64,000 nucleotides of DNA from Mesostigma viride (GCA_009746045.1 RPFO01000348.1:1243801-1307800); one strand, 5' to 3'. Counted from the first letter of the stretch, positions 52,501 through 64,000 are shown. Made by a program: numbers and translations. The notes: a model not told the origin generated them from the sequence alone.

Positions 52501-55500
52501 GACGGGTGCTGCTACTAGAGGGTCACTGTCGGTCCTTCCATCCTCTCCCCATTCCAGGCCAAGTGTAGTGAACCGATCCCCGCAGGGGACACGGTGCAAG
52601 CCACAACATGCACGACCAGATCACACACGAAACAGAACGAGAAGGACGAGGGAGGCGAATGACAGGCGCTGGTGTACGGAGTGGTGTGTGGAATGGTGTA
52701 GGACATGACAGGTACTGGTGTATGGAAGGACATAAGGACGCCCGGGCAAGGCTCAGATTGAAAAGAGATGCATCCGCACTCGACCGGTGATGGTCGCTTA
52801 GAGTGGAGTGATTTGTGTATTAATTCTTTGTTTCCTCACGGCCAGGTAGCCCAGACGAAATAAGGACAGAAAATGAGTTAAAAGGGGGAAAAGAGAAATA
52901 GCAGTGAAACCAGCAACAGAGGTAACCAACTAACAGCGGTAGCAAGGAGTCGGGCCAACTTCCAAGCATCCATGCAACCAAAGAGATGGCTCCAACTCCC
53001 ACCTGCAGGTCGAGGCAGTCGACCCGTCACCGATCTGTTGAAAAGCCCCCACCCTTCTGTTGATCCTCCGCCTACTCATGTATGTTGCTTCCTTGTACTC
53101 CTCTCCGTACAACCACCCACCTGCAGGTCCAGGCGGTCCACGTAGAGCACGATGTCCGGGTTGCGCTTCTTCATGAACTTCTTCACTGACGCCATCATGC
53201 GCGCGTTGCGGCCGACCTCAGACGCCGATGGCTGCGACGCAGCAGCCAAGGGAGTGGCACGAGAGGGCGCGGAGATGGCGCAAGGGGCAGGGAGAAAATG
53301 GACAGTGGACGAGGGACAGGTGGAACGGGGAACGGGGAACCGGGAATGGGGACGGGGACGGGGTCGGGGACGGGGAACAGGGCAATGGGGAAGGGGCGAG
53401 GGACGTGGGAGGGGGAAGGGCGGTGGCATGGTTGAAGACCCACAGGGAAAGAGGCGGCACTTAAGTAAGCCGGGTGCCGCTGGGAATGGGAATGGGATGC
53501 GAGAACATGGGCGCATGGGGACCATTATTGAGTCCAGGACACGACACACTAGACATGGTGGCAGAAAACCAGGCCGGAGACGCCTTCGCGCCAACGGCGA
53601 CCCGTCGCAAGCCACACGCCTGTCTCTACATTGTGGGCACAGTATAGAGTAGTTTGGACAAACACGCCGCAAAGGGGAGGGGGAAAAAAAATGGAAAAAC
53701 AGAGGACTGGAGACAGCAGACGGGGAGAGACAAAGACGAACCAGAAGAGAGAGAGCGAGGAGAAGGGAGAAGGAGGGAGACGAGGAAATGAAGCCGTACC
53801 TGCAGCCCGGGCGTGTCGATGATGCGCACTTTGATGCCGCACACATGGCCCGTGATCTCCCGCACCTACACGCCGTCACGAGGCATATATGGGCACAAGG
53901 CATATACAGGCACGAGGCATATATGGGCACAAGGCATACCGTCACAAAGCACAACCACCACCAAGGACCAAGGCATGGCGCGGCGCATCACGGCGTGACA
54001 ACGACAAAGGAACGAAAACCCGTTTTGAGGGCTGTGACACCCATTGCAGACAGTCACCAGTTATCTACCGTTGCAGTCAGGCACTGGCGCCCACTGGCCT
54101 CATTTCGCTCGCCAGCCCTCCACAAGGCCTGGGCAAGACTCCTCTTGGCCAGCACGTTCTAACAAATCGCCGTCAGTGTTTTTCTTGTGATGTGAGCTGA
54201 AACGCACTTCAGAGTTGCGAGTCGCAGCGCGCCAGAAGGCCAACGGCATGACCAATCAGAAGACAGTCCGGTGCCTATGCATGTGCGTTCCAACCACGTG
54301 ATCTGTCCCAGCCCGCAACCTCCTTTGGCAACCCGGAAGCAGGCAAGATTCCCGTGCAGCAATCCTTTTCCCTTTCCCTACCGCCATCCCCCACTCATTC
54401 TGCCCTCGCTCCCGCGCTCACCTGCGTGGTCTCAGGCGCAAACGCATTGACGGCGGCCTTCGGCGCGTCAAAGATGGAGTTGATGGTGGCCGACTTGCCC
54501 ACACCCGTCTTTCCCAGCAGCAGGATGGTGCACGCAAAGTCGAGGTCACTCTCGGGGCCGTTCAGCTCCTCCTGCGCAAGCCAGGGAAGGGGGAAAAAAG
54601 GGGAGGGGGGGGTGAAGGTGGGAGGGGAAGAGGAAGGGGGGGAGGGGAGAAGGGGGGCCCAGTGGAGGGGCGAGGCGGGGAGGGCGAGGAAAGGATGCAC
54701 AACCGCGAGCAAGGGGAGGACGAGCACAGGAGGAAAACGAACAGCAGGCGATGCAAATCAGTTGCCATGGCGAATAGCTGGGTCAAGGGGTAACTGACTG
54801 ATCGTGCAAAGGGGGGAAACTGAGGTGCACAGGGGGGGAACTGATATGTTAAGGGAGAACGGGGCGAGACAAGAAAGGGGGAACAATGAAGAGCGACGAG
54901 AATAATGACCTTGCTGATACGGCAACCACGCCCATGCATCCTTCCATGCATCCTTCCCTGTATTCTTCCCAGAGCGTGCAGTTCAAGAGCAACTCTGCTA
55001 GAATTGTAGTGTGCCAGCATGAGCCAAGCTGGCACGCGCTTCCACTGTCGCGCGCACGTGGCAGGCACACCCAACAGCCAGACAATGTGACATACGACAG
55101 CGAGCAGAGCCGGACGTCGTATGCACGCTAGCCATGCAGCTCTACACGCACGCTCCTCAGCCAGGTAGCTCACATGCGCGCACAGATGCACCCAGCCACG
55201 CGCGCCCCCCCCCCCCCCCCAACTGAGCAATAGGGCATCAACAACAACATCATCATCGTCAACCGCCCACTACACGCACCAGTTCCTCGGCCAGGTTGCT
55301 CGCGCGGTCAAAGCTGAAGCCGCTGCTGCGGATCGCGCCGCGGCCGGCCTTGAGCTGCTCCGCAAGCTCCAGGCGGTAGAGCACCTGAAGAGGAAGGGCA
55401 GGCCGAGGTCAAGACCCAAGTGGGGGTGACATCGGTACCAAGGGTACACGAGTTGAGAACAGGACAGTGGCCAAGGGGCCAACGAGGGGCCGAGGCAAGT

Positions 55501-56056
55501 ACGTCCACGAGGGTGGACAGGCTAGGGATAAAAAGTTACAGTTACAAAAGGCAACAGAATGGCTGGGTCCGCAGGCCACCAATGACTGCTGCATGAGCCC
55601 GCGACAACACATATTTGTGCTGGTGCATGTCACACGCTGCATCCCACGCACCACCCAAGGCCTGGGTAAGGGTAAAAGCTACTACACGGAAAAAAGATGG
55701 GCAAGGTGGACAGTTACTGAAAGAGAGGAACTGGGAAGAAGGCCACAGAGGCCAAGGCCATTTGCGCAGCAGGGACAGTATATAACAAGTGCCCGCATGG
55801 CGAACGAGCACTGCACGACACGCAGCGCGCTTTCCACTTGAGCAACTTTTCTTCAGAGTGACAAGTCATTTGCATCATGAGGCTGGGCACGCCCCTTAGC
55901 CGGAACTCTGGGGAGGCTTGACCGCACTGGGTGATGCGTCGACACCTTCCAGCAACAGCACACACCGAGCTAACCAATGGATCTATAATGGCATTGCCCA
56001 CCTGCAGGCGAATGCATGCACCCAATCACACACGCACGCGCACCCGCACGCACACC

Positions 56057-56105
<49 letters not shown>

Positions 56106-56554
56106 GCTTTCACTTGGCCCGGGTCCACCCTTCCACCGCTCCGCAAGGCCAAACGCTACCAACCCCTCCCTCACAGGGTAGCACTCGCCTAGGCTAGCGC
56201 CATGCGCTATACATGAGCCATATATGAAGTGAGACAACTATGGCATACACTACAACGAGACAAATATGGCTATGCATGAGACGCATATGACACATATGAG
56301 TGCCACACGCCCACCTGTGCGACGACGGTGTTGCGTGGGGACTGGCCCAGCCGCTTGGCGAGGCGCAGCAGCTTGACGCGGATGTTCTGCAGGACGCCAG
56401 GTATACCCAAGTACACAAGGAGGGGAGCACAGGGGAGACGGGGCAGGAAAGGGGACAGAAAGGGTCAGCGTGGACTGAGAGAGGATGAGCACCATCCTGG
56501 ACGCTCTCCGCGATGTCAGTTTCATGCAAATTGGCAATAACACATGCGCAGGAG

Positions 56555-56598
<44 letters not shown>

Positions 56599-59500
56599 AA
56601 CAAATGCAGGCCCTCAAAATCCAACATTCACAAGTCACCTGCCACCAGGACCTCCAGGCCTCGACCCCCACCCCCTCACCTGCAACTTCTCGCGCGTGCC
56701 CCGGAATTCATCACTCTCCGGTGGCTCATGCACCGCAGGGGGGGGCGGCGCCGGGCTCGGGTTGTGATGGGGCGCCGCTGGCGCGTGAACAGGGGACGCG
56801 GCATGCGCCGCCGCCGCGGGCGCAGGCGATGCGGGGACAGGGGCGGGTGGGTCCGCGGCGACCACCGCGGGGGGGGCTTCGACCGCGGGTGCATGCTCGG
56901 TGGCCGCGGCGACACGTGGCGAGGCAGTGCCGTCGCTAGCAGCAGACTGAGAGACGGGCGGGCTCGCGGCCTGGGTGGTGGGCACCGTAGTGCGCACGGG
57001 GAGGGAGGGCATCGCGGGGGAGGACCCAGGGGGGGTCGCGCGGACGGGCAGCGACGGCATGGCTCTACTCTGGGGCGGGGCGGCGGCGGCAGCGGCTGCG
57101 TAGGAGGATGGTGCAGCGGAGGGGATGTCGAACCCGGTGGTGGTCACCGAGCCCTGGACGTCGGAGCTGGCGGCGACGGGCTGGGAGATGACGACACGTG
57201 GCGGCTCGGCGACGGAGGAGGAGAGGCCGTCCTTGGGCACCGACGCGGCGAGCATCACACGCGGCATCGGCTGGTCGTCGCCCAGCGAGGTGGCGACCTT
57301 GAGGGAGGACGCCGCAGAGCCTGGCAAGAGGGGGGGGGCGGGGGGGGGGAGGGGCAGGCCAACAGCAAGCAATTGAGTACATTAAGTCATGTGGCTTGGA
57401 ATAAAAATTTAAATAATAACAGTAGTGGATACAGACCTGTGCCATGATGCAATGCTATACCCTGGTGGCTGGGCCCACAGGAACAGGCACTTAAGGGCAC
57501 GATGCCAACACCAAGGGACGCCACCGCCGGCCTATACATCCCGCCATCGAGCTACCCCTTCCTCTGCGCACGTCGCATACGCACCGCGCACCATGGCTCA
57601 TCACGACAAGGCATCCCGCCTCTGTGACATTCCTCTGTCGCTCGCAGGTCTACCCTTCGCACGATCATCACTACAGTGTTGAAGTTAAATTTCGCAGCTA
57701 CCCCCCCCCCCTCCCCCCTTCATGCAACTTGCCCATTCCCCCCCCCCCCCCCCCTCCCCCCTCCACGCATCTAGCTCCCCCCCGCCCCCCCCAAGCAACC
57801 CACCTTTCCCCCCCCCCCACCCCCCAAACACACACATGCAACCCACAACCCCCCCTCCCCTGCTGCGCACCTTCCTCGGTGCCATTGGCAGCAGCGCGCG
57901 GGATGCCCACGGGCGCCGTCTTGGAGGCGGACGCGCTCTTGTTCCATGAGTAGTCCTGCATTGACACCACCAGTGGCTTGAGGCCGTCCATCTGGCAGGA
58001 AGAAAGGGAGAATGGGCGCAGGGGGGGGAGGAAAAGGGGGTGGGGGTGGGGGGGGGAGGGACAGGATGACAGGAGGACGGGCGGGGGAGAGGGGATGAGG
58101 GATAGGCAGGAGGGAGGAAAGGGGTGAAACAGGTGTGGATGGGTGGGTAGGACGGCAAAGCGGGGGAGGAGCGGCGCAAGGCGGAGCTGTTTAAGGAAAC
58201 CTTCCGCGGACGGGGAAGCGAATGGCACAGCAACAGACCACTATGTAGAACGAATATTTCTTAAAATAACTTCCTAAAAAATGGGAGCGAGATCAAAGGC
58301 AAAGCACAAGAGCGCTGGCAGCAAAACATCTAGCAAACGCAACGCCAACCAGCAGCAACAACATGAAGGGGAACACCATAGTTGACTACTCCAAGTAACT
58401 TGCACACGTGCTGCCAAGTTGGGGCAGGAACCGATTTACCCCTAGGGCTATTAAAACCACAACCGTATACCTCCCACGCGCGTCCCATGCACCAGCCATG
58501 CACCAGCCATGCACCAGCCATGCACCAGCCATGCACCAGCCATGCACCAGCCATGCACCAGCCGTGCCTGCATGACATGCTGGGACTAGAAGTCTACTGG
58601 CAAGAACGTATCCTGGCCAGAGGCCTACTTTCCTTTTTAACATAAGGGGCATGCAACTCTTGACACCATGGATGATGGCGACAACTAACGCACGGGCACA
58701 GGCACGGGCCGATCGCTGGACCTACGTGTGTGCACATGCTGCAAGGCGCGACTTGCATGCCTGCACAGACGTGCATGGCCGATTAGTGTACATGCATTGC
58801 TATAGACATGCATGGCATATTTAGTGTACATGCACTGCTACAAAATCGCATGGCCTATTTAGTGTACATGAATTACTGAAGGCGTGCATGGCCTATTTAG
58901 CGTACATGCACTGCTGTAGAGGTGCATCTATAGAAGTGCATGGGCTATTTAGTGTACATGCACTGCTTTCGACATGCATGCCATACAGCACATGCATGCA
59001 TAAGTTATGCGTTGGAGAGAGCACCAACAAAGAGGTCATGGTAACAGCAAGAACCATAACAGGGGTTGTCATGCGAAGCGACAGAATGGACACAACCCCT
59101 GCATTGCCGAAACCAGGCTGGCGTGCTGCATGCAAGTAGCGTGGCACACTGCGACTCATGCAGAAAGTGGTGGGATACCACGCGACACGTGGGGAGATGC
59201 ATGGGGCAGGGGCGCGGTCCAAACACGCCCGATCCCTGAAGCCCATGGGGATATTCTGCCCCAGGCAAACAGAGAGCAAAAGCTTTGTTTCCACGTAACA
59301 AAAAAACAGACGCCTTCCAAAGACAGTTTGGTGGACATTTGCTCCCAGAAGCCCACATTCCGAACGGAAAAAAGCATAAAGCATCATCCCGCGCATGGCA
59401 GGCATTTGCCATGCCTCCCAGGTAGCCGCTTCCTACAGCTGGCATAGCAAAAAATCACACATGCACTCCCTGCCATGCAAATTCCAACTGCACAGGATTT

Positions 59501-60257
59501 CAAAGCAGCCAATAATGGCAGTGCATGCACATGCAACCAAAAGCATACCATTTCAACCACTTCAGGGTCGTCCATTGCCATATTGTTATCGCTGACGATT
59601 TTAGAGACGCGCTCCACGAACTCATCCTCGGTGCAGTTCTTCAGAAGCGACACATCAGTGCCCTCTGGGAGCTGCAGGACATGTCACATGGCGTGCACAA
59701 ATACTGACTGTCAACACCCATCCCAAAGGCTCGAAAGTCGAAAACAAGAAGTTGAAAGGAGCCGACATGTGCGTGCAAAACAGTGAATGGTCACCTTTGC
59801 CAAGGCATTCAACTTCCGCAGCGCGTCGTTGGCGATGTCGTCCAGGTTTGAACTCTGAATAGGCGAGTCCGGGTCAGCGTAGTCAGCACCGCCACTTACA
59901 ACGCTCTTAAAGCTTTCAACCTGACTGCGAGCACTGCCCAGGAGACTGGCAAAAATTCCTTGCCCCGAGGCAGCAGGCACCCTAAGATAGGGTTGGTACA
60001 CAGGTGACTCTACTGCCTCGCTGGCGGCCGCGTTGTCCTCAGCTTCGTACTCCTGTGCATCATCGAACTGGTCAATGTCGTCGGGGACCTCCTCCGCCAT
60101 GGGAGAGTCTGTAAGTTCCGAAACCACGCAAAACGTGCACCAGTCAGCCCTCCATACTGCCCTAACGTTACCTGCCAACCATTGCTCACCGACAAACACT
60201 CGCTAAGCCTGTTAAAAAAAAATACTTACCGACTGCATCGTCGTTGAACCTATCCAT
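43375..60257 (-). CDS. TOC159: Chloroplast outer-envelope import receptor GTPase Toc159
   Basis: Toc159-type preprotein receptor of the TOC translocon. Exons, 5' to 3': 60257-60230, 60108-59795, 59671-59549, 57991-57871, 57320-56680, 56386-56315, 55384-55280, 54571-54422, 53865-53800, 53231-53121, 52173-51943, 51298-51158, 50177-50061, 49257-49210, 48311-48219, 47957-47838, 47541-47440, 46958-46893, 46205-46138, 45529-45410, 44641-44519, 44103-44052, 43434-43375. Their sum is 3072 nt with consistent phases: 1023 residues. Residues 1-~430 are an acidic, then Pro/Ala-rich A-domain. The G-domain has P-loop GKTGVGKS (488-495), DTPG (535-538), THGAS (607) and VENH (655), plus VPPLPFLLSSL. The M-domain runs from LPPSFDSDNP (~765) through HGWDHESG, ISKDKKDM and MNWRGDVALGGN to a short C-terminus FGRRRE. 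The usual segment of ~60 residues before LPPSFDSDNP is not found. Confidence 0.95.
48355..48665 (+). mobile_element. Transposon/SINE-like insertion in a TOC159 intron
   Basis: Shares GAAAACGCTA, GAGATTCCGCGGAACACAGA, a B-box-like GTTCGATTCC (minus strand, ~48453) and the coding start MSDIAESIEDESPLDLF at 48586 with the fragments at 39226-39340, 39585-39690 and 39950-40040. It lies in the intron before exon 15, where an expected Toc159 segment is missing. Confidence 0.6.
49403..49508 (+). repeat. (CA)n microsatellite
   Basis: About 50 CA units with a few interruptions, in TOC159 intron 13. Confidence 0.95.
49619..49872 (+). repeat. 29-bp minisatellite, nine units
   Basis: CTACCGGGTGACCACTGCCA followed by GAGACAAGG, intronic in TOC159. 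Confidence 0.92.
51327..51605 (+). repeat. 29-bp minisatellite, about ten units
   Basis: GGCCGCGCGCATTGGGGCAT followed by GGGGCAAGT, in the intron just upstream (on the minus strand) of TOC159 exon 12. Confidence 0.92.
56050..56105 (+). repeat. (CA)n microsatellite
   Basis: Intronic CA run in TOC159; a second, shorter one lies at 56561-56594. Confidence 0.9.
58487..58565 (+). repeat. 11-bp minisatellite (CATGCACCAGC)n
   Basis: Seven perfect units in TOC159 intron 3. Confidence 0.9.
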
Positions 60258-61069
60258 GCTGCGGGGTAAGGCCAAAGAACGCAGAGCACCTTCCTCTGCC
60301 TCTAGTGGATATGGCTGCAAAATTTCCCACCCTTTTTAACGAAAGCCACAAGGGCGGCTAGAATCACCGCGCTCCTTGGCTCTCTTGAATCCGTCAGCCG
60401 GTTCCATCGATAAAAAGCCCCACAGGCGCGGCGCATGGAGTAGGTTTTTGCGTACAGTAGCGCATCCTCGAATGATCATCGGCACAAGTCCGTCGTCTAC
60501 ATGCCACCCGTGAAAGTGATCGTGACATCCAGTCTCGATCCAGTTGTACACCCTGACCGCTACTGTAGCGGAACATCGTTTGCTACAGTAGGACACCCCA
60601 AGCTGTTGTACCAATGCGGGTGTCTCCAATGATGTAGCCGTACATGTCCTCGCTAAGTACCTTTGCTTCTTTGTATGTTTGTTATGGCATGCTGTTCAGT
60701 GTCTCTGCTGCCCATGTGCGGCGTGGGATTCCGGGTAAATGGGTATTTTTATTAACCAATAGGAATATCATTAGGTGAAGAGGTACAACGTATCGACCAT
60801 CTGGTTACCCTCTGAGGGTGCGGCGTGGGATTCAACTACATAACTAACTACCCATGTGCGGCGTGGGAAACAACAACAACAACAACAACAACAACATAAC
60901 TAACTACAGTAGGACACCCCAAGCTGTTGTACCAATGCGGGTGTCCCCAATGATGTAGCCGTACATGTCCTCGCTAAGTACCTTTGCTTCTTTGTATGTT
61001 TGTTATGGCATGCTGTTCAGTGTCTCTGCTGCCCATGTGCGGCGTGGGATTCAACTACATAACTAACTA
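60258..61069. repeat. TOC159 upstream region with a 149-bp direct duplication
   Basis: 60584-60732 is repeated at 60904-61052 with one difference (GTGTCTCC/GTGTCCCC). Between them is CCCATGTGCGGCGTGGG followed by (CAA)n. The first copy begins about 330 bases upstream of the TOC159 ATG, so the promoter may be partly duplicated. No gene seen. Confidence 0.8.
60851..60897 (+). repeat. Hairpin plus (CAA)n tail
   Basis: CCCATG-TGCGG-CGTGGG can pair as a 6-bp stem and is followed directly by AAACAACAAC repeats. The same pair occurs at about 61650-61692 and, with a slightly altered hairpin, 61770-61815. Confidence 0.6.
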
Positions 61070-61649
61070 CCGTAGTGGTTACAATATATGTACGCGTAAT
61101 TATCGTACGAATACTTTTAGGAATTTTTGTTACGTGTACGAGAACTTTTGGGAATTATTTTTACTGTACGTACGTATAATGTCAGGGTATATTCAAGGGT
61201 GCGCGAGTACCTAGTAGGTAGTTCAGTTCAGTTTGACTGAACTGCATGTAGGTACTAGGTAGTAGCCATTAGATAGTAGCCAAGGAGGGACGTGGTAGTG
61301 CCATCTGGGGTCAGGAATTTACCCCACAAGCCGTCCAGAGTACGTTGCTTTTTCTCACCCATAGCCACCTAGCTATCCATAACCTACAGTACTGTAACGA
61401 GAGAACACCAACGGAGCACACCACGAAACGAGGCACCTACCCACATATCAACGCAGATCAAACGAAGTTTGCGCGCGAAAACTCCCTCCGGGCGCCGCGC
61501 CACGGGTAGCTAGGCTTTAAGGTCTGCGCCGCGCTGCGCTGGTGGTACCTAATTTTGAGGTGTACGAGGCCCGGAAGAGGGTTTTTTTGGGCCTGTACGA
61601 GGTCGATTCGTACATAATTACGCGTACATATATTGTAACCACTACGGTA
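61068..61649. mobile_element. MITE-like element, ~35-bp terminal inverted repeats, TA target site
   Basis: CCGTAGTGGTTACAATATAT from 61070 is matched by its reverse complement ending at 61647; the arms extend, with one small gap, through GTACGCGTAATTA and CGTACGAAT. TA flanks both ends (61068-61069 and 61648-61649), as for Tc1/mariner-type insertions. About 578 bp, no transposase frame. The interior has a GTTCAGTTCAGTTTGACTGAAC inverted motif. Confidence 0.65.
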
Positions 61650-62705
61650 CCCATGTGCGGCGTGGGAAACAACAACAACAACAACAACAACATAACTACC
61701 TGGAACAACAGTAATAACTGGTCAGTGGCTCATCAGTGTCCTGGCCCTCGGCCGTTTCCAAATCTCTGCTGCCATGTGCGGCGTGGGCGGCAACAACAAC
61801 AACAACAACAACAACCCCCTGAGCTGCCCTGACCGATTTCTGCCCGGCAGCTCAGGCTTGAGACTGCGGCGCGCCGGCCGCATTTGCCATTTGGTCCTTG
61901 CAGCAGGTGCTGCTATTTATTTTTCAAATGAATTAGGAAATAATCGGTCCTTAATTAAATTTTAAATGTTGATACTAATTTCTGTTATATAACATATACT
62001 TATTAGCTCGACGCTGGAGGAGAAATAGAGAAGCGAAAGCTCAAAGCCCGGAGGCCGAAGGGGTGGACCGGTGGAAGCCAGGAGCTCGCCAGCTGGGAGT
62101 TGCAGCAACACGTCGGGAGACGTACGGAAGCAGCATCAACATTGTGCCGGTACCGTGACTACCGTCAGACCAGGTCTGACGGGGTTATTTGCCAGAATTA
62201 TTACCGTGTGAAAGCCAGGAAATGGCTGCCAATTGCCAAATATATACTTCTACGCGATGCCATGGCGTTAACAATTATTGTCTGGCGACCTAACAACAAT
62301 TTACTCAACCTTTCCAGCATCTTAGAAAATTATGACGGCTCCTAACCAACATGTGCCGATGTCGTATTAAAGTATTAGACACTTCGCGCGCTTCCGGATA
62401 AACCGCCATGACTTGCTGTTTTACGCGTGCTTAGTCCAGCATGCATCAAGCCCGCGTCGATGGGGTCTGGCTGTAATTATGATACGGGTAATGCTGTTAT
62501 GATCTCGCTATACCTGAGAGGCACGCCGATGGCGCCTGGGTGATGCAGCAGTTTAATGTTTACTTTTCCGTTTGCGACGTCCGGCGAAGCATGCGCCCGC
62601 TGGATGAAGACCTGGCTTTAGATACGACTGGGGATCGTGCCCCCGTCTTACTTTTTCTCCAGTTGTACCGGCATCCACCTGCTAGTTGATTGGTCCCGCC
62701 ACTTA
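61650..62705. other. Repeat-rich spacer, no gene supported
   Basis: Two hairpin/(CAA)n tails to 61815, then AT-rich sequence. A frame at 62100-62345 (81 codons) has no recognisable domain and no splice or context support. Confidence 0.35.
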
Positions 62706-62813
62706 ATGGAGGTCAATCAAAAAATGCGGAGGAACCCCCAACCTACTAACACCCTTCTTCGCGAGATAGACGACAAGAAAACGTTAGGTCATTCCCTGAA
62801 GGAGCTGGAGAAG
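62706..62813 (+). CDS. Possible first coding exon of an unknown gene
   Basis: ATG 62706 opens 36 codons starting MEVNQKMRRNPQPTNTLL and containing DDKKTLGHSLKELEK, ending exactly at a good donor, AAG|GTGAGT. The residues look like a charged helix. The rest of the gene would continue through repeat-rich sequence beyond the window. Not recognised; could be chance. Confidence 0.3.
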
Positions 62814-63603
62814 GTGAGTACAGGCTCCTCGAATGACCTCCCACGATGAGAACAACTAAGCCCACATTGTCAGTATTCAGTTAGTATGTAGATCTGTTTA
62901 AAGTCACGCATCCGACCAGAAGATAGATGCTGGTGGCCAACCGGATCATGCGAACATTTGCATGGGGATGCGCTTCTCATAGATGGTAATATCCTCACCG
63001 TCGCAGAAGCGCGGTGTGCGTTCGTGCAGTAGCTACGATGATTGCGCCTGGCTACTGGCTGGGAGCCTAGCAACAATTGTTTGCAGCAACCCATTGCCCT
63101 GCACGCTTGACCACTTCGAATGCCAGGTTCATTTTGTTGGGGCATGGGCTGCCACGTGCAGCCCTAAGCAGGCCGGTCCACCTGCCTTAAACCCAGGAAC
63201 TTGACCATTGGTTTTGTCCTGCACGGTTGTGGCCATGCAAAGGCCTCTCCTCCCATCCACTGGTGTTAGGTGTCTAGCTTTACCTAAAGCCTCCTATGCT
63301 TCCCGCAGCAATGTTTGTCCTGCATTGATATTGGGGAGGGTGTTCGTCTAACGCTCTTAAACGTGCACCTGTGTGGGCCTGTGTCCTGCATGCATCTGTG
63401 TTTCTGCTTGCACGGCCAAGGCATCTACCATCCATTTGTAACGCCATCTCCCTATTGGCTATTTCTTTGACCAGGCCTAATTATCACTTTCGGTGGGCGT
63501 GCAGGTGATTTGTTGGATGGTTGTAGATTAGGCTATTTGTAAGGATTATCTTTCTCCTTGGCCCATTGACCTCTGCTGGCACTTTTTATGGCTTACACGT
63601 GAA
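62814..63603. other. Putative intron or spacer, no gene seen
   Basis: No conserved coding or RNA feature recognised. Confidence 0.3.
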
Positions 63604-64000
63604 CCCTCCCTCCTCCCTCCCTCCCTCCCTCCCTCCCTCCCTCCCTCCCTCCCTCCTCCCTCCCTCCCTCCCTCCCTCCCTCCCTCCCTCCTCCCTCCCT
63701 CCCTCCCTCCCTCCCTCCCTCCTCCCTCCCTCCCTCCCTCCTCCCTCCCTCCCTCCCTCCCTCCCTCCCTCCCTCCCTCCTCCTCCTCCCTCCCTCCCTC
63801 CCTCCTCCCTCCCTCCCTCCCTCCCTCCCTCCCTCCCTCCCTCCCTCCGTCCCTCCGTCCCTCCGTCCCTCCGTCCTCCGTCCCTCCTCCCTCCCTCCCT
63901 CCCTCCCTCCTCCCTCCCTCCTCCCTCCCTCCCTCCTCCCCCTCCTCCCTCCCTCCCTCCCTCCTCCTCCCTCCCTCCCTCCCTCCTCCCTCCCTCCCTC
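63604..64000 (+). repeat. (CCCT)n/(CCCTC)n satellite to window end
   Basis: Almost pure polypyrimidine of CCCT units with CTC slips and a few CCGT variants (63845-63885). It continues past the window. Confidence 0.95.

Noticed and set aside
53076..53954. Single 292-residue minus-strand protein
   Set aside because: It is TOC159 exon 10 (53121-53231) read through its upstream intron; splice sites and family conservation define the exon.
57685..58233. Pro-rich minus-strand proteins in the C-rich tract
   Set aside because: Intronic polypyrimidine sequence around TOC159 exon 4 (57871-57991); only the exon portion is conserved.
60984..61832. MCGVG start resembling class II glutamine amidotransferases (MCGIVG)
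   Set aside because: The motif recurs at several places directly before (CAA)n and is not followed by a conserved coding sequence.

Overview
The window looks like nuclear DNA of a green alga. It carries a nuclear-type PsaF precursor with a bipartite chloroplast/lumen transit peptide and a Toc159-type chloroplast import receptor with 23 readable exons. It also has GT-AG introns full of mini- and microsatellites, and many non-LTR retrotransposon fragments. A large repeat-rich prasinophyte or chlorophyte genome would fit, but I cannot name the species.

Region by region. 1-8250 is the structural-gene end of an endogenous Polinton-like virus (PLV). All genes are on the + strand: two broken genes at the left edge, a C2H2 zinc-finger protein, an 87-aa protein, a penton/minor-capsid candidate, a small amphipathic protein, a major capsid candidate, a 56-aa protein, an Ig-repeat plus lectin-like fibre, and three unknowns. 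No polymerase, integrase or packaging ATPase is visible here; they may lie left of the window. Several of these genes carry frameshifts while nearby host genes do not, so the element appears to be decaying. 8602-9203 is a 110-bp tandem array with a hairpin in each unit. 9430-11460 is a pile of truncated LINE 3' and 5' ends.

12290-13012 (-) is an intronless PSAF. It lies head to head with a 15.6-kb multi-exon gene, 13993-29618 (+), for a leishmanolysin-like (M8) zinc metalloprotease with an IPT/TIG-like region and a C-terminal membrane segment. Its introns hold large minisatellites. 30045-42889 is mostly retroelement DNA: LINE RT 3' fragments, several ORF1 copies, tRNA-like SINEs, and one apparently complete ORF1-only retroelement (40908-42889) bounded by a 10-bp direct repeat. 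A PHD-finger gene lies at 31775-32345 (-).

43375-60257 (-) is TOC159, solved exon by exon; the 23 exons sum to 3072 nt, an uninterrupted 1023 codons plus stop. 60258-62700 holds repeats, including a 149-bp duplication, a 578-bp TIR element with TA target sites, and (CAA)n-tailed hairpins. A possible first exon of another gene is at 62706-62813, and the window ends in a (CCCTC)n satellite.

The most unusual observation is structural. In at least nine introns of the two large host genes, the intron contains degenerate extra copies of the upstream exon's last bases plus the 5' splice site. This suggests introns that grew by tandem duplication across the donor junction. The ORF1-only retroelement, the 3' hairpin shared by several LINE families, and the TCTA motif upstream of PLV genes are the next most interesting.
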